This document shows positions 1-7,459 of a stretch of 30,623 bases of DNA, piece by piece (position 1 is the stretch's first letter; each line of letters starts with the position of its first letter). Source of the stretch: JAADHY01 sp964428935. Its GTDB lineage: Bacteria; Planctomycetota; Planctomycetia; Planctomycetales; Planctomycetaceae. A program made the translations under genes and the position numbers. The stretch covers positions 1 to 30,623 of the forward strand of contig CAYSAG010000021.1 of NCBI GenBank assembly GCA_964428935.1, given 5' to 3'. The notes below the pieces were generated by a model. It had not been told where the DNA came from. It saw nothing but the letters and a program-made list of their open reading frames with translations, and ran no database searches.

Positions 1-1188
1 CGTCAGGCGGCCGGCTTCGATTCGCGAGATGTCGAGCACGTCGTTGATGAGCCGCAACAGCGTCTCGCCCGACCGCTGAATGGTTCGCAAGTACTCGGCC
101 TGTTCGGCTGAAACGTCGCTGTCCAGCAGCAGTTCGGTCATTCCCAGGACGGCGTTGAGCGGTGTGCGCATTTCGTGGCTCATGTTGGCCAGAAACGCCG
201 TTTTGGCTCGGCTGGCCGCTTCCGCTGCGTCGCGGGCTCGCTGCAGTTCGTCTCGCGACGCGGTAATCTCTTTCAAGCTGGCCGTCATTTGGTTGAAGGC
301 TCGGGAGAGCTGAGCGATTTCGTCGTCGCCGCGCACTGGGATTTGGAAGTCCAAGTTTCCGCCGCCGACGACACGAACTCCCTGTCTCAGACGGCGCAGG
401 GGTCGCAAAATGGTTCGGTTGGCGAAGGCCAGTCCCAGCAGAATGCTGACGACGAACGTTGCCGAGGCGAAGGCGGCCAGCGCCCGTTTGGCAAAGGACT
501 GCGTTTCTCGAACCTGGTTCATGGCCAGGGCGAGCTGAGCGTGAATGCTGGCGACAGTCTCTTCCAACGTATTGTTGGCCAAACGGGCAAACCGGTCGGC
601 GTGTTTGAAGTCTTCGTCCAACTGCTGGCGCAGGCGTTCGACCTGTTCCGTCTGTCGGTCGGTTTCCGCAGCAGCCAGTCGGCGTTGGTCGTCAATGACC
701 CGTCGTGCGTACTTGACGAAAGCCCCGTAGTAAAGACTGGCGACGCCGGCCGCGTGGCGAATGGGGTCGGGGGCTTGCACCACGGTCATTTGCTTCTGCC
801 ACCGCTCCGCCTCCCACTGCGAAAGCAGCAGTCCGCCTTTGGCTCGACTGAACGGCTCGCTCTCGCTGCCCCAAATCATGGCCTTCATGAACATGTCGAA
901 CCGATTGGTGTTGCGCTGCAGCTGCGACTCGAGCTCGCGGAACGGCTCTTCCGGAGCACCGGGGCGGAGCAGACGGAGCTTGTTCAGAATGACCGAGTTT
1001 TCGGCGACGGTCAGCAAGGCCTGCTCGCAGCAGCGGGAGTACGGCACGTAGCGTTCCAGCACCGTCTCGGCCGTGTACGACAGCCGGTTGATCATCCACG
1101 CCCCGAACGTGGCCGTCAGCAGCGCCAGCGACGCCACGACAATCATGGTGAAAATCAGCTTGCCGCGGATGCTGTCGGAAGAAAACAT
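1..1188 (-). CDS. HAMP-domain sensor histidine kinase (3' end cut by window edge)
   Basis: Membrane histidine kinase, presumably phosphorylating a response regulator encoded beyond the left edge or a receiver domain fused to its missing C-terminus. The 396 visible residues show a first membrane segment (about 11-32), a helical periplasmic region of about 200 residues, a second membrane segment (about 239-258), a HAMP linker (about 258-310, with the conserved DDEIAQLSRAFNQM stretch), a short coiled coil, and a HisKA dimerisation helix with the phospho-acceptor motif MSHEMRTPLN (His about 338). The ATPase domain is outside the window. The ATG at 1188 lies 4 bp after the stop of the upstream sensor lipoprotein, and a GAGGAG ribosome site (1199-1204) sits inside that gene's last codons, so the two are likely translationally coupled. 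The periplasmic part is all-helical and has no obvious PDC fold of its own; the neighbour supplies one. Kinase call is certain; the signal is unknown. Confidence 0.93.
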   Translation of the reverse strand, partial: MFSSDSIRGKLIFTMIVVASLALLTATFGAWMINRLSYTAETVLERYVPYSRCCEQALLTVAENSVILNKLRLLRPGAPEEPFRELESQLQRNTNRFDMFMKAMIWGSESEPFSRAKGGLLLSQWEAERWQKQMTVVQAPDPIRHAAGVASLYYGAFVKYARRVIDDQRRLAAAETDRQTEQVERLRQQLDEDFKHADRFARLANNTLEETVASIHAQLALAMNQVRETQSFAKRALAAFASATFVVSILLGLAFANRTILRPLRRLRQGVRVVGGGNLDFQIPVRGDDEIAQLSRAFNQMTASLKEITASRDELQRARDAAEAASRAKTAFLANMSHEMRTPLNAVLGMTELLLDSDVSAEQAEYLRTIQRSGETLLRLINDVLDISRIEAGRLT

Positions 1189-1192
1189 CCGG

Positions 1193-1858
1193 CTAAAGCT
1201 CCTCGACAATCGCCTCCAGCCGGAACACGGCCTTCAAGACTCCGATTGGACCAGGTTTTTCCGGAGCGCGAATGGGAAGGTACAACGACACGGCTTCGGT
1301 CTGCGAGCTTTGGTCGTACTCAATGGTGCCGTAGCGAGGTCCGGCCAACAGGGCCGCCTTCCACCAGCGTTCGTCGGCCTGGTAGTAGTCGGTCGTCTTG
1401 TTCGTGGCAGCCACAATCAGTCCCGAGTGGTCCGTGACGAAAATTTCCGAGTAGCCCGGGTGTTGCCGCTGGAACTCCTTCAACGCCTCGGCCGCCGGGT
1501 TCTGCAGCAAGGACCGGAGCAAGGGAGAATCAACCGGGGCGTCCTGGAATTCGCGCTCCAACTCGTCAATCTGACTCGGCTCCAGCTCGGCATGCTTCAA
1601 GTTCGCTCTTCTCACCCGAGACAGAATCCGAGGGTCCGTGGCCAGTGGCTGCAGAAGCTCCAGCTGCCGGCGAAGAACGGCGTCCACTTCCGGTGCCAGG
1701 GTCACAATGGGCGAAGCCGGCTCCTCCAGCGACTTGCCGGGAAGCTCCGAGACGCCGTCGCAACCCGAGCACAGGAGGCAGGCCAAGGCGACCGCTGGCA
1801 GGAGTGCCGCGCCGCCTTGCTTCGTCGGCTGCCGCTCTGTCCCAGACGGCGGGCACAC
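1193..1858 (-). CDS. PDC/Cache-like sensor lipoprotein
   Basis: Predicted lipoprotein of 221 residues that likely senses a small molecule outside the inner membrane for the adjoining histidine kinase. A basic N-terminus is followed by a hydrophobic stretch (about 17-30) and a lipobox-like LLCSGC with Cys33 as lipidation site; the -3 residue is Cys, so the box is not ideal. The C-terminal half (about 135-215) resembles the PDC/Cache fold: IFVTDHSGLIVAATN, then DYYQADERWW, and a closing strand with GVLKAVFRLE, as in the extracellular domains of chemoreceptors and kinases. I chose the GTG at 1858 because GGAGG lies 9 nt upstream and the signal peptide then starts correctly; the frame is open to an ATG at 1954, which would add 32 residues rich in Arg and Trp. 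It overlaps nothing and ends 4 bp before the kinase start. Family fold is inferred from pattern only. Confidence 0.78.
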   Translation of the reverse strand: MCPPSGTERQPTKQGGAALLPAVALACLLCSGCDGVSELPGKSLEEPASPIVTLAPEVDAVLRRQLELLQPLATDPRILSRVRRANLKHAELEPSQIDELEREFQDAPVDSPLLRSLLQNPAAEALKEFQRQHPGYSEIFVTDHSGLIVAATNKTTDYYQADERWWKAALLAGPRYGTIEYDQSSQTEAVSLYLPIRAPEKPGPIGVLKAVFRLEAIVEEL

Positions 1859-1867
1859 CCGGAGCCA

Positions 1868-1872
1868 CCTCC
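1868..1872 (-). promoter_or_regulatory. Ribosome binding site deciding the GTG start of the sensor lipoprotein
   Basis: GGAGG on the minus strand, 9 nt before the GTG at 1858. It supports the shorter lipoprotein over the open-frame ATG at 1954. Confidence 0.5.
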
Positions 1873-2299
1873 GCCGCCAAGCCTTGGCCGTGGCGCCGCC
1901 GTCGTCGAGTTGGAGCCTCTCGGGCCGGACCCAAGCGAACACCGACAATTTCACTCCCCGACTGGTTCACGCTTTTTCGCAGCGTGGAGCGACGAAACGA
2001 ACACCAGACTCACCCTTTCCGGCCCGCCTTCCGTTCGCGCCGGCGCGGTTGTTTTCGGGACGTGTTTGTCCGGCAATCGGTGCAGTGAGCGGTCTGCACG
2101 CGTCTGGACGACCGGCAGCCTGACCGCGCCGCCGGTCCTCGTTTGCTGCCGAGCCGACACGCTCGCCCGCCGCCTGCGACTCCGTCGACAGCCCCCGGCG
2201 GACGGAGTTGGTGCGCCAACGCCGACGTCGCCCGCTCACCTGCACACTCCTGCTAACGATCATGCCGAAGGTGGCGGAAAAAAGAAAGTCCCGACAAGG

Positions 2300-2325
2300 A
2301 CCGGTCCGAGCCACCCGGTTTTTTT
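2300..2325 (+). terminator. Hairpin plus T7 tract in intergenic DNA
   Basis: ACCGG (2300-2304) pairs with CCGGT (2315-2319) across a 10-nt loop; the stem extends by two G-T pairs, and the T run covers 2319-2325. It has the form of a short intrinsic terminator in plus orientation, yet no plus-strand gene lies upstream in the window. It could end a small RNA, or be chance. Confidence 0.3.
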
Positions 2326-2610
2326 CCTTTCGGGCCCGGGACGGACGACCGACACGCTGCGACGCGAGGACCGAAGGCCTGTCGAGCCGCAGCGTCTTCC
2401 CTCGGGGCGTGGCACGAGCGGCTCGACGCAGCACCGTTCCAGCTCCTCACGCGGGCGCTCCCTTCGGCCGCGCGGCCTTCGTTGTGAAAGGTCCTCTGCC
2501 CTTCCAGGCCGCTCGACGCGTTTCGACGTCCCAAGCCTTGTGTTCCGTTTGGCCGGTGCTTTCCGAACGACCGGTCTTTCTGCGGCAGAACGGACAGGTC
2601 GAGCGCGGCT

Positions 2611-2640
2611 TTGGACAGCAGCCGGTTCGTGACCTAGAGT
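2611..2640 (+). promoter_or_regulatory. Weak promoter candidate for the PAS kinase operon
   Basis: TTGGAC (2611-2616), 18-bp spacer, TAGAGT (2635-2640). The -10 resembles the TAGAAT seen before two other genes in this window; the -35 match is poor. Placed just upstream of the TTCAC-TTT-GTGAA palindrome, which would then sit near the transcription start. Confidence 0.25.
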
Positions 2641-2649
2641 TGGTCTGGC

Positions 2650-2694
2650 TTCACTTTGTGAAAGTCTCGGGGGCCGGTCGGTGGCGACTTTCAC
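2650..2694. promoter_or_regulatory. Cluster of TTCAC/GTGAA half-sites, possible operator
   Basis: TTCAC-TTT-GTGAA is a 13-bp perfect palindrome at 2650-2662. Its right half also begins GTGAAAGTC (2658-2666), which is the perfect inverse of GACTTTCAC at 2686-2694, 19 bp further on. Three half-sites within 45 bp, 150-200 bp before the PAS kinase start, suggest binding of a dimeric regulator; the regulator is unknown. Confidence 0.35.
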
Positions 2695-2846
2695 TCCGCG
2701 CCGCCGGCCGTGGCAATGTTCGTCCGGCTGTGTGTGCTCTCGACGTCTGGGCCGGGCGTGCACAGGACGAAGCGGTCGGGCGGCAGAAGAAAACGGACTT
2801 GTGCAGGCCGGTCACGCAAGAAGTGGAGAGGAGTCAGGAGGTCCGA

Positions 2847-4418
2847 ATGTCTGGTTCCGAGCAGGCGGCGAAGCGACCGTGCGTGTGGGTGCCAGCGGCG
2901 GCCGGAGCTGGCGTGTTGTTGGCGGTGGTGGCGTGGTTCGTCTGGCACTCGGTCGGGCCGGTGGCTCTGTGCTTGGCGTCGTGGACGGCGGGAGCAGTGG
3001 CTGTGTGGCTGGGAGCCCGAGCCGCCGCCGTTTGTGCCGCGCGGTCGCTCCACCAGTCCGGACCGGTTCGGCTGGCCCGCTGGACGCTCAACCCGCTCCA
3101 CCCCCTACTGCAGGCCGCTCGTCGCGAGCTGCTTCGACAGCGGCAGGGCGTCGAGCGGGAGCGGGACGAGCGGGTCCAGTTGGAAGCGCTTGTCAACCTG
3201 CGGAACCAGAAGCTGCGCCGCTTGGAGTTGGTTTTGGACACGCTGCAGCACCCGGTCCTGGTGACCGACCCTCAAGACGAGCTGCTGTACGTGAACCGAG
3301 CGGCTCGTCGCTTGTTGCAGGCTTCGGCGGCTGCCGGCGGGCAAGCGGCTGGCGAGCCGTACGAGCCTTGCAACGCGGCCGCCGGTGGGCGTGCCGCGTC
3401 GGACCGACGCACGTCGGAGACGCTCCGCATCGACCACGCGGGACACACCGGTGCCGCCGACCAGGAGCAGTTCGACCTTCGCTCGCTGCCGGCGCTGCAC
3501 GAGCTGGTCGTGGAGACCCGCACTCGCCGCGACGCCACGCCGCAACGCACTCGCGAGCTGGAAATGCCCTTGGAGGAGGAACGGGCCGTCTACCGCGCGA
3601 CGGCCGTGAACGTGTACGACGACCGGGGCGTTTACCTGGGCGTCGTCACTGTCTTGTCGGACATTCGGGACGAGCGGTTGGCCAAGACTCGTCACGCCGA
3701 GTTTGTTTCGGCCGTGTCTCACGAAATGAAAACGCCCCTGTCCAGCGTGAAAGCCTTCGTCGAAATGCTCCAGGACGGCGACGTCGTCGACCCGGAAGAG
3801 CAGCGCGAGCTGTTGGGCTTCATTGAAATGCAGGTCGACCGTCTCACTCGAATGATCAATGAAATGCTCAACCTGGCTCGCATTGAAAGCGGTGTCATTA
3901 AGGTGCAGCGGGAGAACTGCGACCTGAACGAGGTCCTGCAGAAGGCCGCGGAGGTGGTGCGGCCCGTGGCCGAAGACAAGCGTCAACGGTTCGTGACGGA
4001 GCTGAGCGAGTTGTACTTGCCGGTTTACGCCGACCGCGAGCTGTTGGGGCAGGCTGTCGTCAACTTGCTGTCCAACGCTGTCAAGTACACCCCGGAAGGC
4101 GGAACGGTGCGACTGCGGAGCCGCTTGGACGAAGACGTGGCGGTCATTGAAGTCCAAGACACGGGAATCGGCATTCCAGAAGAGGCGTTGCCGCACGTGT
4201 TCGACCGGTTCTACCGAGTGCCCCAAAACAACAAGGCGGCCTCGGGCACCGGGCTGGGACTGGCTTTGGTGCACTACATTGTGACCGACGTCCACAACGG
4301 GTCGATTTCCGTCACGTCGAAAGTCGACCAGGGAACGTGCTTCTCGGTTCGACTGCCGTTGGGGCACGTGGAGTCGACGCGCAAAGACGCGGCCGGTCTG
4401 TGTGCGGCGGCCAAATGA
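2847..4418 (+). CDS. PAS-domain sensor histidine kinase (PhoR-like)
   Basis: Inner-membrane histidine kinase of 523 residues that probably phosphorylates the receiver protein encoded next. Two membrane segments (about 13-33 and 38-60) are joined by almost no periplasmic loop, so it likely senses in the membrane or cytoplasm. A coiled coil (about 90-128) leads to a PAS-like domain (about 125-275) with a low-complexity insertion near 160-205. HisKA follows with FVSAVSHEMKTPLSS (phospho-acceptor His292), then an HATPase domain: N box NLLSNAVKYTP (407-417), G1 DTGIGI (438-443) and G2 GTGLGLAL (467-474). All catalytic motifs are intact. I chose the ATG at 2847, which has AGGAGG 7 nt upstream; the frame is open for another 213 codons upstream, but that part lies in atypical intergenic sequence. 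The overall plan resembles PhoR/WalK kinases. The receiver gene starts 130 bp downstream. Confidence 0.93.
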   Translation: MSGSEQAAKRPCVWVPAAAGAGVLLAVVAWFVWHSVGPVALCLASWTAGAVAVWLGARAAAVCAARSLHQSGPVRLARWTLNPLHPLLQAARRELLRQRQGVERERDERVQLEALVNLRNQKLRRLELVLDTLQHPVLVTDPQDELLYVNRAARRLLQASAAAGGQAAGEPYEPCNAAAGGRAASDRRTSETLRIDHAGHTGAADQEQFDLRSLPALHELVVETRTRRDATPQRTRELEMPLEEERAVYRATAVNVYDDRGVYLGVVTVLSDIRDERLAKTRHAEFVSAVSHEMKTPLSSVKAFVEMLQDGDVVDPEEQRELLGFIEMQVDRLTRMINEMLNLARIESGVIKVQRENCDLNEVLQKAAEVVRPVAEDKRQRFVTELSELYLPVYADRELLGQAVVNLLSNAVKYTPEGGTVRLRSRLDEDVAVIEVQDTGIGIPEEALPHVFDRFYRVPQNNKAASGTGLGLALVHYIVTDVHNGSISVTSKVDQGTCFSVRLPLGHVESTRKDAAGLCAAAK

Positions 4419-4548
4419 AGTGCTTGCCACGTCGGTTGCGGCGGGGCCAGACGCAAGACAGCGCGGTCGGAAACTGGAACCCCAGAGTCCAAAGCCTTCG
4501 GTCGAAAAGGAGCACGAAACCAGAACTGGTTGTTTGAGGAGAACCCCA

Positions 4549-4983
4549 ATGGGTGGTCGAGTGGTTGTGTGCGACGACGAGGCTCACATTCAGCGAGCCA
4601 TTGAAATGAAGTTGAGCAAGGCGGGAATCGACGTGCAAACGGCGTCCGACGGGTTGGAAGCGTGGCAACTGATTCAGGCAGACCCGCCGGACGTAGTCGT
4701 CACCGACTTGCAAATGCCGCGAATGGACGGCTTGGAGTTGGTCCGTCGAATGCGGGAGGAAGACCGAACGGCCGCCACGCCAGTCATCCTGCTGACGGCG
4801 AAAGGCTTCGAGGTCGACGAGCAGCAGCTTCGTCAGCAACTGGGCATCGACACGGTCGTGGTCAAGCCGTTCAGCCCGCGCGAGCTGCTTCGGACTGTCC
4901 AAGGGCTGTTGGAGGAGGCGTCGCCCGCGTCGGAGCAAACCTGTTCCCTCTCGGCCGCCGCAGCCGTCACGGCCGGCGCGTAG
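4549..4983 (+). CDS. Single-domain response regulator (CheY-like)
   Basis: Stand-alone receiver of 144 residues, the likely phosphorylation partner of the kinase just upstream. It has the acidic pair Asp9/Asp10, phospho-acceptor Asp53 in VVVTDLQMPRMDG, Thr83 in ILLTAKG and Lys106 in VVVKPFSP, i.e. the complete receiver active site. After about residue 122 there is only a short Ala/Ser-rich tail and no DNA-binding or enzymatic output, so it must act by protein contact or as a phosphotransfer element. The start at 4549 is set by GAGGAG at 4536-4541, 7 nt upstream. The same strand next encodes a diguanylate cyclase and the pilus motors, which are plausible targets as in CheY-like control of pili or flagella elsewhere; that link is inference from position. 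Confidence 0.92.
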   Translation: MGGRVVVCDDEAHIQRAIEMKLSKAGIDVQTASDGLEAWQLIQADPPDVVVTDLQMPRMDGLELVRRMREEDRTAATPVILLTAKGFEVDEQQLRQQLGIDTVVVKPFSPRELLRTVQGLLEEASPASEQTCSLSAAAAVTAGA

Positions 4984-5435
4984 GTCGGCGGCGACGGGTC
5001 AAGACTGGTTCACGAGGCGAGCGGGGCTGAGCCGGAGCGTGAGCTGGCGGGCCGCGTTCGCGGTGGTGCAGGGCCGACCGGGGCCGGGGCGTCGACGGAG
5101 CGACTCGGCCGGAAAAAGAAACACAACACGAGAGGAAAACAGGACCGCTCGCGCGGCTGACGCTGAGCGACCAGCACCGCAGGAACGGAGACGCTGGCGG
5201 CTTCTTTGTTTGCGAACCCTTGCGGCCGGTTCCTCGAGCCAGAACGGGGAAGCGGCAGGCGCGTCGCAACGCACAGAGGGTCGCTGGCAAAGGCTTGGAA
5301 GACAGTTCGAACTGGCGGGAAAACGCGCCGAGCGTCACGACGGCTTTGCGACCTCTGACGGACGCCGTTGGGCGAAGGGTCGGCAGCTGTTGGGGCAGAC
5401 GGCTGGTTGAGTAGACATCAGGTCAAGACGCACCC
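4984..5435. other. Intergenic region between receiver and diguanylate cyclase genes (452 bp)
   Basis: No credible gene on either strand: the open frames are Arg-rich shadows. No convincing promoter, terminator or repeat was seen. Its length suggests that the cyclase-pilus genes may start a separate transcript from the kinase-receiver pair. Confidence 0.4.
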
Positions 5436-6956
5436 ATGCGGAGTCTGTTGAAACTGATTCCTCTGTGGACGTACCTGCTGGTTGTGTTCGCTGCCGTGCC
5501 GGTGGCGACGGTGGCTGGGGGCGGCGCCGTCTCGGCCAGTTCGGCGCTGGCCTTGACGGGAATTGCCGTCTGCGCGGCGGCCCTGTCCGGGCGTCGAACG
5601 ACTGCGGTCGCGACCATGCTGGCCGCGGCAGCCGCAGTCGGCTCGTTGGGGTGGTCCCTGCCGGGCTGGAACCTCGTCTCCTCCACGGTCGCCGCAGCCT
5701 CGCTGGTGGTGGTGGGAGGAATGATCTTGTCGGTGGTGGAGCACTTGGACGGGTGCGTCGAGAAAATGCGAGAACAGGCGAGTCGGTGGGTGCGCAAGCT
5801 GTACGAGCAGGAAAAGTGCCGCCAGCCCGGACCGCACACCCACACGGCTCGGCCCCACGCGCCGCACGACGGCGACGGACTGGCCGGCAGCCACGTGTTG
5901 TCTCAAGGAGACGTCATTAACTTCGCCATGCTGCTGCTGACCCTGCAAGACGTAGCCCAGCGAATTTCGGCCAACCTGCACCTGGAAACGTTGGTGCCAA
6001 CGATTGTCGACATTGCGCGAGCGTCGCTGAAATGCCGAACTTGCGACCTCTACCTGTGGGACCCGGCCACACGTACCCTGCGGCCTGCGGCGACGGGAAA
6101 ACGAGACGACTGCACGGGCTACGTTCCCGACCCGGAGCGGGGAGCGGCTCGTTGGGTCATCGAACACGGACACATCCTCACACGCCACAGCGTCGAAACC
6201 GACTACACACTGTGCCCGCTGCTGAAAGAAGACCCAGACATGCCCGACGCCATTGCGCCGCTGACCGTGGGAGGCGAGCTGGTGGGCTTGCTGGTGGTCG
6301 ACGGCGTGGAGGACAAGTCCATTACGTTCGTGCGAATGCTCTACATTCTTTCGCACAACTGTGCCTTGGGCATCAAGAACGCTCAGTTGTTCAAACGCAT
6401 CGAGGCAATGGCTCGGCACGACGGACTGACCGGCCTGCTGAACCACGCCAGTTTCCAGGAAGAGTTGTCCGAGCTGGCACGGCGGTCGGGGGAACGGAAC
6501 GAGCCGTTGGCCGTAATCATGAGCGACGTGGACCACTTCAAGAAGTTCAACGACACCTACGGACACCAGGCCGGCGACGAAGTATTGAGGAGCGTGGCGC
6601 GACTGTGGAAGGCGTTGGCACCCGAGCGGGCCGTGCTGGGACGTTACGGAGGGGAAGAGTTCATCATTGCCTTGCCAGGCTACGACACGCTGGCTGCGAG
6701 CGAACTGGCTGAGCAACTGCGGGAGGAGCTGGAGCGGTTGCCCGTCGTGTTTCAAGGCCAGGTCCTGCAGGTCACCGCAAGCTTCGGCGTGGCCGAGCGG
6801 CGGGAGGGCGCTGAAACGGCAGACGACTTGGTCCGTGACGCGGACGGGGCTTTGTACGAGGCCAAACGACTGGGCCGGAATCGGGTCGTGGTCTTCGACC
6901 CGTCCGGTTCGTCGGCGGAAGTGACGTCGAGCAGTACCGGACAACCAATCGACTAG
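5436..6956 (+). CDS. Membrane diguanylate cyclase, GAF-GGEEF
   Basis: Synthesises cyclic di-GMP from two GTP. The 506-residue protein begins with four hydrophobic segments (about 8-26, 36-50, 58-73, 83-102), then a coiled linker, a GAF-like domain (about 178-318) and a GGDEF domain (about 320-490). The signature is RYGGEEFIIALPG (GGEEF at 405-409), metal-binding Asp364 lies in IMSDVDHFKKFNDTYGH, and GDEVLRSVA follows, so the domain should be active. The residues where the RxxD inhibitory site would be (396-399) read PERA, so classical product inhibition appears absent. The ATG at 5436 has no strong ribosome site but gives a proper first membrane helix. A STAS gene and a c-di-GMP-type pilus ATPase gene follow on the same strand, suggesting locally used second messenger. 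The GAF ligand is unknown. Confidence 0.93.
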   Translation: MRSLLKLIPLWTYLLVVFAAVPVATVAGGGAVSASSALALTGIAVCAAALSGRRTTAVATMLAAAAAVGSLGWSLPGWNLVSSTVAAASLVVVGGMILSVVEHLDGCVEKMREQASRWVRKLYEQEKCRQPGPHTHTARPHAPHDGDGLAGSHVLSQGDVINFAMLLLTLQDVAQRISANLHLETLVPTIVDIARASLKCRTCDLYLWDPATRTLRPAATGKRDDCTGYVPDPERGAARWVIEHGHILTRHSVETDYTLCPLLKEDPDMPDAIAPLTVGGELVGLLVVDGVEDKSITFVRMLYILSHNCALGIKNAQLFKRIEAMARHDGLTGLLNHASFQEELSELARRSGERNEPLAVIMSDVDHFKKFNDTYGHQAGDEVLRSVARLWKALAPERAVLGRYGGEEFIIALPGYDTLAASELAEQLREELERLPVVFQGQVLQVTASFGVAERREGAETADDLVRDADGALYEAKRLGRNRVVVFDPSGSSAEVTSSSTGQPID

Positions 6957-6986
6957 GGTCGGGCAACTCGGTCAACCACCCGACCG
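6957..6986 (+). other. Two overlapping, mutually exclusive hairpins after the cyclase gene
   Basis: GGTCGGG (6957-6963) starts right after the stop codon and pairs perfectly with CCCGACC (6979-6985). An alternative pairs CGGTC (6969-6973) with GACCG (6982-6986). No T tract follows, so this is not a classic terminator; it could act as an mRNA processing or attenuation element between cyclase and STAS. Confidence 0.3.
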
Positions 6987-7043
6987 CCTCGGTTCGCGAC
7001 GGTCGACCGGGCCGCAACACGGAACCCACGAAAGACTCGACCC

Positions 7044-7379
7044 ATGCAAATTACGACCGAAACCTTCGGCAACGTAATGGTCGTCCACACGCCCGAAGAG
7101 GTGACGGAGGAGACGTCGGACCGTCTGCTCGCGACGGCCCAGTCCGCGCTCGGGAAGGGCATTGCGAACTTGGTGGCACAAATGGACCGCAGCGAGTTTT
7201 TCGACAGCGTCGGATTGACGACGTTGCTGGACATTCAGGACTTGCTGCGAGAACGTGGCGGCAACTTGAAGCTGTGCGCGCTGACCGACCACGCGAAGAA
7301 AATTTTCGAAGTGACTCGGCTGGACCAACGGTTTGACGTTTTCGAGTCGGTCATTGACGCCGTGTCCAGTTTCCAATGA
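7044..7379 (+). CDS. STAS-domain protein (anti-sigma-factor antagonist family)
   Basis: Single STAS domain of 111 residues, the family of SpoIIAA/RsbV switch proteins that bind a partner depending on serine phosphorylation. The expected motif is present: MDRSEFFDSVGLTTLLD, with Ser55 in the DSxGL position that is phosphorylated in the family. No anti-sigma kinase, phosphatase or sigma factor is encoded nearby. Instead the frame of the next gene, the pilus assembly ATPase, opens within this gene's stop (ATGA at 7376), and the cyclase lies 87 bp upstream. This suggests that it regulates the cyclase or pilus motor rather than transcription, but that is inference. No clear Shine-Dalgarno sequence precedes the ATG at 7044. 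Confidence 0.92.
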   Translation: MQITTETFGNVMVVHTPEEVTEETSDRLLATAQSALGKGIANLVAQMDRSEFFDSVGLTTLLDIQDLLRERGGNLKLCALTDHAKKIFEVTRLDQRFDVFESVIDAVSSFQ

Positions 7380-7459
7380 CGCGGCACCGGACCGACCCGG
7401 CGTGGCCGACGAAGAGAGCCAAAGCAGAACGGCGGAAGCGATTGAGGTGCAGGCAAGCC

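Larger units (their letters stand above)
1859..2846. other. Long divergent intergenic region (about 990 bp)
   Basis: Lies between the minus-strand sensor lipoprotein and the plus-strand PAS kinase. Several frames are open on both strands, but their translations are Arg/Pro/Ala-rich, have no domain and no consistent ribosome site, so I call no gene. It holds a hairpin followed by seven T (2300-2325), a cluster of TTCAC/GTGAA half-sites (2650-2694) and a weak promoter-like pair (2611-2640). Room for a small RNA or a long leader exists. Confidence 0.5.

Noticed and set aside
175..1437. A 420-codon plus-strand frame over the HAMP kinase
   Set aside because: Antisense to clear HAMP and HisKA sequence on the minus strand.
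2208..2846. N-terminal extension of the PAS kinase by 213 codons
   Set aside because: No ribosome site, Arg/Pro-rich composition, and the start at 2847 has a strong AGGAGG site and leads directly into the first membrane segment.
3105..4430. A 441-codon minus-strand frame opposite the PAS kinase
   Set aside because: Antisense to intact kinase motifs; His/Gln/Val-rich translation without domain.
7376..7459. Start of the pilus ATPase at the ATGA overlapping the STAS stop
   Set aside because: It would add 28 strongly basic residues before the conserved first repeat, with codon third positions unlike the rest of the gene. It remains possible because such overlaps are common.
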